A stretch of 64,000 nucleotides of DNA from Malus domestica. Taxonomy: Eukaryota > Streptophyta > Magnoliopsida > Rosales > Rosaceae. The stretch covers positions 11,813,501 through 11,877,500 of the forward strand of contig NC_091673.1 in the NCBI RefSeq assembly GCF_042453785.1. The letters are read 5' to 3'. A program made the position numbers and the translations under genes. The notes beneath the pieces are model-generated. The model was given only the letters and a program-made list of their open reading frames with translations. It was not told the DNA's origin and did not search any database. This document shows positions 58,960-64,000 of this stretch, in pieces (the stretch's first letter is position 1; every line of letters begins with the position of its first letter).

Positions 58960-61900
58960 TTGTTGTGTAAATGTTTTAAATTGATAATCAAATTAGTTCA
59001 TTGTATTCATAAGGGGTTAAAGAGTGTAGCTGTAAAAAATCATCAAAATCGTAGTTAAAATAACCGTTAAATCGTGATTTTTGGTTTATAACCGTCGAAA
59101 AGTTTTGTCCTGTTACTTGATCTCTAAATGTTTTTTATTTTTATGATTTTTGGCATATGCGATCTCGAAGCATATACAAACAAGTTTGACGGTTTGATCG
59201 TTCAAACTAGTTTCATACAATGCGTTTCCCATCAAAATCAATGGTATATATATTTACTAAGTACATTTTCATTTATTTATTTTGTATTTATAAGCAAAAG
59301 GGCCCAAAAAAAAAAAAAAAAAAGACTTTGCGCGACGTAGGTACAACTACGTCGCACAAAGACGTTTTCCGCGACACATCGGTACCTACGTCGCGCAAAG
59401 GCTTTTTTTTTTTTTTTTTTTTGGGTTCTTGCATTGCCTTTTTTTCTTTTTTGTGGTATACACTTGTGTAAATGTTCTAAATTGATGATCGAATTGGTTC
59501 ATTGTATTCATATAGGGTTAAGAGTGTAGTTGTAAAAAATCATCAAAATCGGAGTTAAAATAACTGTTAAAACGTGATTTTTTGTTTATAACCGTCGAAA
59601 AGTTTTGTCTCATTACTTGATCTCTGAATGTTTTTTTTTGTGATTTTTGGCGTATGCGATCTCGAAGCATATACAAACAAGTTTGACGGTTGGATCGTTC
59701 AAACTAGTTTCATACAATGCGTTTCCCATCAAAATCAATGGTATATGTATTTACTAAGTACATTTTCATTTATTTATTTTGTACTTATAAGCAAAAAGGC
59801 CCAAAAAAAAAAAGACTTTGCACGACGTAGGTACAACTACGTCGCACAAATATTTTTTGCGTAACGCATCGGTACCTACATCGCGCAAAGGCTTTTTTTT
59901 TTTTTTTTTTTTTTTTTTTGTGGTATACACTTGTGTAAATGTTTTAAATTGATGATCGAATTGGTTCATTGTATTCATATATGGTTAAAGAGTGTAGCGA
60001 TAAAAAATCATCAAAATCGGAGTTAAAATAACCATTAAATCGTGATTTTTTGTTTATCATCGTCGAAAAGTTTTGTTCGGTTACTTGATCTCTGAATGTT
60101 TCTTTATTGCTATTTTTGGTGTATGCGATCTCGAAGCATATACAAACAAGTTTGACGGTTGGATCGTTCAAACTAGTTTCATACAATGCGTTTCCCATCA
60201 AAATCAATGGTATATATATTTACTAAGTACATTTTCATTTATTTATTTTGTACTTATAAGCAAAAGGGCCCCAAAAAAAAAAAAAGCCTTTGGGCAACGT
60301 AGGTACCACTGCGTCGCGCTACGTCGTGCAAAGGCTTTTTTTTTGTTTTTTTTTTTGGGTTCTTGCATTGCCTTTTTTTTTATGGTATACACTTGTGTAA
60401 ATGTTTTAAATTGATGATCGAATTTGTTCATTGTATTCTTATAGGGTTAAAGACTGTAACTGTAAAAAATCATCAAAATCGGAGTTAAAATAACCGTTAA
60501 ATCGTGATTTTTTGTTTATCACCGTCAAAAAGTTTTGTCTCGTTACCTGATCTCTGAATGTTTATTTTTTTCAATTTTTTCCGTATGTGATCTCGAAGTA
60601 TTTACAAACAAGTTTGACGGTTGGATCGTTGAAACTAGTTTCGTACAATGCATTTCCCATCAAAACGATAGATTCACTAACACTTGGAATTTATTAATAC
60701 TTTCATCAACTATAACATAAGATTTTGTGGTATCCACTTGTATAAATATTTTAAATTGAGGATCGAATTAGTTCGTTCTATTCATATAGGGTCAAGGAGT
60801 GTAGCTATAAAAAATCATCAAAATCGGAGTTAATATAACCGTTAAATCGTGATTTTTCTTTTATAGCCGTAAAAAAGGTTTGTCCCTTTAATTGATCTCT
60901 GAATGTTTGTTTTTTGAGATTTTTGGCGTATGCGATCTTGAAGTATATACAAACAAGTTTGACGATTGGATCGTTGAACTAATTTCATACAATGTGTATC
61001 CCATCAAAACATTAGATTGACTAACACTTGGAGTTTATTTATACTTTCATTAAGTATAACATAGGATTTTGTGGTATCCACTTGTGTAAATGTTTTAAAT
61101 TGATGATCGAATTGATTCATTGTATTCATATAGGATTAAAGAGCGTAACTGTAAAAAATCATCAAAATCGAAGTTAAAATAACTGTTAAATCGTGATTTT
61201 TGTTTATAACCGTCAAAAAGTTTTGTCCCGTTACTTGATATCTGAATGTTTGTTTTTTGCAATTTTTGGCGTATACGATCTCGAAGCATTTACAAACAAG
61301 TTTAACGGTTGGATTGTTGAAATTAGTTTAGTACAATGCGTTCAAAACGATAGATTCACTAACACTTGGAATTTATTAATACTTTCATCAACTATAACAT
61401 AAGATTTTGTGGTATCCACTTGTGTAAATATTTGAAATTGAGGATCGAATCAGTTTGTTGTATTCATATAGGGTCAAGGAGTGTAGCTGTAAGAAATCAT
61501 CAAAATCGAAGTTAATATAACTGTTAAATCGCTATTTTTTGTTTATAATCGTCGAAAAGTTTTGTCTCGTTACTTGATCTCTGAATGTTTGTTTTTTGCG
61601 ATTTTTGGCGTATGCGATATCGAAGAATTTACAAACAAGTTTGACGGTTGGATCGTTGAAAATAGTTTCGTACAATGTGTATGCCATCAAAACATTAGAT
61701 TGATTAACACTTGGAGTTTATTCATATTTTCATTAAGTATAACATAAGATTTTGTGGTATCCACTTGTGTAAATGTTTTAAATTGATGATCGAATTAGTT
61801 TATTGTATTCATATAGGATCAAGGAGTGTAGCTATAAAAAATTATCAATATCAGAGTTAAAATAACCGTTAAATCGTGATTTTTCGTTTATAGTCGTCGA

Positions 61901-62400
61901 AAATGTTTGCCTCGTTACTTCATATCTGAATGTTTTTTTTTTGCGATTTTTGGCGTATGCGATCTCGAAGCATATACAAATAAGTTTGACGGTTGGATTG
62001 TTGAAATTAGTTTTGTAGAATGCGTACCCCATCAAAACAATAGATTTACTAACACTTAGGAGTTTATTTATACTTTCATTAAGCATAACATAAGATTTTG
62101 TGGTATCCACTAGTGTAAATATTTTAAATTGACGATCGAGTTCATTCATTGTATTCACATAGGGTTAAGGAGTGTAACTGTAAAAAATCATCAAATTCGG
62201 AGTTAAAATAATCGTTAAATCGTGATTTTTCGTTTATAACCGTCGAAATGTTTTGTCCCGTTACTTGAGCTCTGAATGTTTTTTTTTTGCGATTTTTAGT
62301 GTATGCAATCTTGAAGCATATACAAATAAATTTGAAAATTGGATCGTTGAAATTGGTTTTGTAGAATTTTATAATAATTTAAAAAAAAATTTATATATAT
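58960..62400 (+). repeat. Tandem array of nine ~340-460-bp units inside the CACTA element
   Basis: Each unit contains GTGGTAT(A/C)CACTTGTGTAAAT, ATCATCAAAATCGGAGTTAA, TTAAATCGTGATTTTT, TTACTTGATCTCTGAATG and TACAAACAAGTTTGACGGTT. Units start near 58970, 59452, 59919, 60381, 60727, 61070, 61409, 61753 and 62100. The early spacings are about 465 bp because these units also hold a palindromic TTTGCGCGACGTAGG...CGTCGCGCAAAG cassette and homopolymers; later spacings are 339-347 bp without it. Open frames inside recur in each unit and are not genes. Confidence 0.85.
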
Positions 62401-62810
62401 AACTTGCGCGACGCCTAAATGGCATCGTTGTGCAAAATCACTTTGCGTGACGACGTAAGGTATACATGCGTCGCGCAATGTGTTAAAAATTTGGCGGTAG
62501 TTTTGTAAAAATTAGGCCTTTTTTTTTTTCTTCCCAAATTTGGTCTCACTCGGTCTCTCACATCTCGTGTAGTAGCCTGAGCCTCCTCTCTCTCTCGGTC
62601 TTCAATCACTCTCTCTAACTCTCTGTCTCTCATTCCCAACACCATCTCTCGATTTCTCTCTATTTCTGCCTTCATCCAAAAAAATTTCACACACCTCCAT
62701 CTTAGCCAAGCTCTCGCCGCCGTCAATTTCGATGTCCTCTTCAGGTTCGCACATTCAATCTCATTATTTGTATATTTAATTTAATGATTGTGTAATTAAT
62801 TGTGTTGTAG

Positions 62811-62899
62811 AGAGAAGAAATCAGATCCATGGTTGAAAAGGATGGATCTGCAAAGGGAATTGTTTTCAGCCAGTTCACATCGTTCTTGCATATTTCAAG
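62811..62899 (+). pseudogene. Captured exon of a RAD16-like SNF2 DNA helicase
   Basis: After an acceptor-like TGTTGTAG the frame reads REEIRSMVEKDGSAKGIVFS and QFTSFLH, the start of the helicase C domain of plant RAD16-like SNF2 repair proteins (motif IVFSQFTSFLD). It stops at a donor-like AAG|GTCC. Neither the preceding ATPase exons nor the following helicase motifs are present nearby. Intron-like sequence flanks it, so genomic DNA, not a processed transcript, was captured. Confidence 0.7.
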
Positions 62900-64000
62900 G
62901 TCCGACCCGAACCCCAAATTCTGTTTCTGCATGTTTTTAGATTTCTAGGGTTTTATATTTGTGTATGCGAAATGGGATTTTATTTTTTCTGGAGGCATAT
63001 TTGCGTCGTTAGCGGCGCTGATGTTCAATTGCATAAAAAACGTGGACAAGAATGCGAGTGGAGGTGAGCAATTGAATGCACAACTCAGATATTGATTACT
63101 CATATAACTGCATAAGAAATTAAAAACCTACCCAGTTGGTAAGCCATTTGATTCTCATGTTTGATTTTTTGGTTTATCTCTCTATCTTTCAAAGTTTTCT
63201 CGATATATATGTTCTTGAATCCAAAGAGTCAATTCCTTGCTCTCTCCTCCTTTAATTTGGCAGATGGGTTTCTCGATTTAATTCTCCACCCAAGACAGAG
63301 AGTCCGTGTGTAAAGAGAGAAGGCAAAGAGGGTCTGGCATTTGGGCGGCGACGATTGAGTTGCTGCTGCTACTGCTACTGCTACTGCTGCTGCTCAAAAA
63401 ATGGATTGCAACAACGACAAGTACATATAAATACCCCTTCTCCTTCTTTCTATCATTTTAGCTTCTGGGTACTTTCGGATGTGGGTTTTTTGCTTTCTGA
63501 TTTACCTGGTGGTTCATTGTTTTGTACTTTTAGCATAATTTTTTGTACTGTATGGCTTAAAGCAAAATGCCCAAATGCGGATTATTATATTCTGCTAATT
63601 TAGCTTAATATTTTATGTAGTTGAGTTGCTGCTTGAGTATCATTAAAGTAAGAAAATAGCGGTGCTATAACGGAAGAAGAGGGAAGAGAAACAGTTGAGT
63701 CATCCTCTTTCTGTTTTAGGTAACATAGTTTCGTCACTTTTCATTTTTCCTTATCTCCATGATCTCTTACCTTTGAGATTAATCAGTTTTGGATCATCTT
63801 ACTTCCATTTCAAAATGGCAGTTACTAAACACAATAGGTTTCACTTTATGGTTAAGAAGTTCAATCTGATTAAGTTAAAAAACCTTGTGGGTTTAAGAAC
63901 TCTGCTGCATTCATGCTTATAAGAATAGCACATGGTTTTTCTTTTTTTATATGAAGTTTATGAAAAGAGGATTGTGGCTGAAGCTGGATGCTTTACAGTA
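62900..64000. other. CACTA interior, unassigned
   Basis: Contains a CTG/CTA-rich stretch near 63360-63395 and short open frames without recognisable domains. The text at 62580-62745 (CT-rich leader, then an ATG in GTCAATTTCGATGTCCTCTT) looks like a captured 5' leader with a first exon, but I cannot name the gene. Confidence 0.35.

Larger units (their letters stand above)
58707..64000 (+). mobile_element. CACTA (EnSpm) transposon, left part, runs off window
   Basis: The terminal motif CACTAGTAGAAAAA starts at 58707. It is followed by clustered subterminal repeats of TTTGCGCGACG and its reverse CGTCGCGCAAA (58727-58925), as expected for CACTA ends. More copies lie at 59330-59400, 59815-59895, 60290-60340 and 62405-62485. 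No opposite terminus (TTTTTCTACTAGTG) is found before 64000, so the element continues outside or is truncated. No TNPD/TNPA transposase is recognised in the visible part; instead there is a tandem array and a captured host exon. Confidence 0.82.

Noticed and set aside
58960-62400. Tandem array as a CRISPR-like or satellite centromere array
   Set aside because: Units are long, imperfect, embedded in a CACTA element and contain its subterminal motifs; spacers are not unique short sequences.
62500-64000. Complete RAD16 or other resident gene at the window end
   Set aside because: Only one exon-sized match is visible, with no neighbouring exons on either side within the window; capture by the CACTA is more likely, though the region beyond 64000 could change this.

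Overview
This window is nuclear DNA from a flowering plant, a eudicot. All host genes are split by GT-AG introns and every protein resembles its Arabidopsis counterpart closely. The repeat types (tRNA-derived SINEs, short-hairpin Helitrons, CACTA, chromovirus-type LTR elements) and their style suggest Rosaceae, most likely the apple/pear group. That last step rests on recollection, not on a search. I saw no tRNA, rRNA or other RNA gene, no CRISPR array and no bacterial-style operon.

Layout. From 1 to 20 kb the window is gene-rich: the 3' part of plastidial dihydrolipoamide dehydrogenase (LPD, + strand, exons 234-3300); ribosomal protein eL29 (RPL29, minus, 4960-5311) with telo-box and site II promoter motifs; two tandem SAR1 GTPase genes (+, 7854-9939 and 11280-12525) with the same exon structure; and a complete 13-exon CAMTA transcription factor of the CAMTA5/6 type (minus, 13590-19406). 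From 21.3 to 50.4 kb the DNA is mostly nested mobile elements around one host gene, a chitinase-like (CTL1/CTL2) gene at 33898-36076. Two related Ty3 (chromovirus, Tekay-like) LTR elements lie in opposite orientation (21616-30845 and 39402-48342), and each sits inside a Helitron-like element. Their LTR pairs are almost identical, so both inserted recently, yet their coding regions are old wrecks. Around the chitinase-like gene there are also three SINEs and a Helitron made of roughly 220-bp tandem repeats. From 48.9 to 52.7 kb an approximately 0.9-kb stretch ending in the 5' leader of the next gene is present twice. The outer copy was later hit by a miniature copia element (49486-50390), and the space between the copies holds a DNA transposon carrying pieces of a purple acid phosphatase gene. 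The gene itself, a peroxisomal acetate/short-chain acyl-CoA synthetase of the ACN1/AAE7 type (+, 52758-56856), is intact and ends in SKL. From 58.7 kb to the window end lies a CACTA transposon with subterminal repeats, a nine-unit tandem array and a captured exon of a RAD16-like SNF2 helicase.

How the genes relate. They are housekeeping or growth genes with no shared pathway evident: plastid lipoamide dehydrogenase (pyruvate dehydrogenase complex), ribosome, ER-to-Golgi traffic, Ca2+/calmodulin-dependent transcription, cell-wall assembly, and peroxisomal acetate activation. What they share is gene order. From memory, Arabidopsis At3g16910 (ACN1), At3g16920 (CTL2), At3g16940 (CAMTA6) and At3g16950 (LPD1) lie in the same order, so this is a conserved ancestral block expanded here by transposons and by the RPL29 and SAR1 genes. 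I found no convincing undescribed biological system. The most unusual structures are the non-coding but recently active LTR family, the SINE-tail repeats inside Helitrons, the duplicated ACN1 promoter, and the two captured gene fragments.
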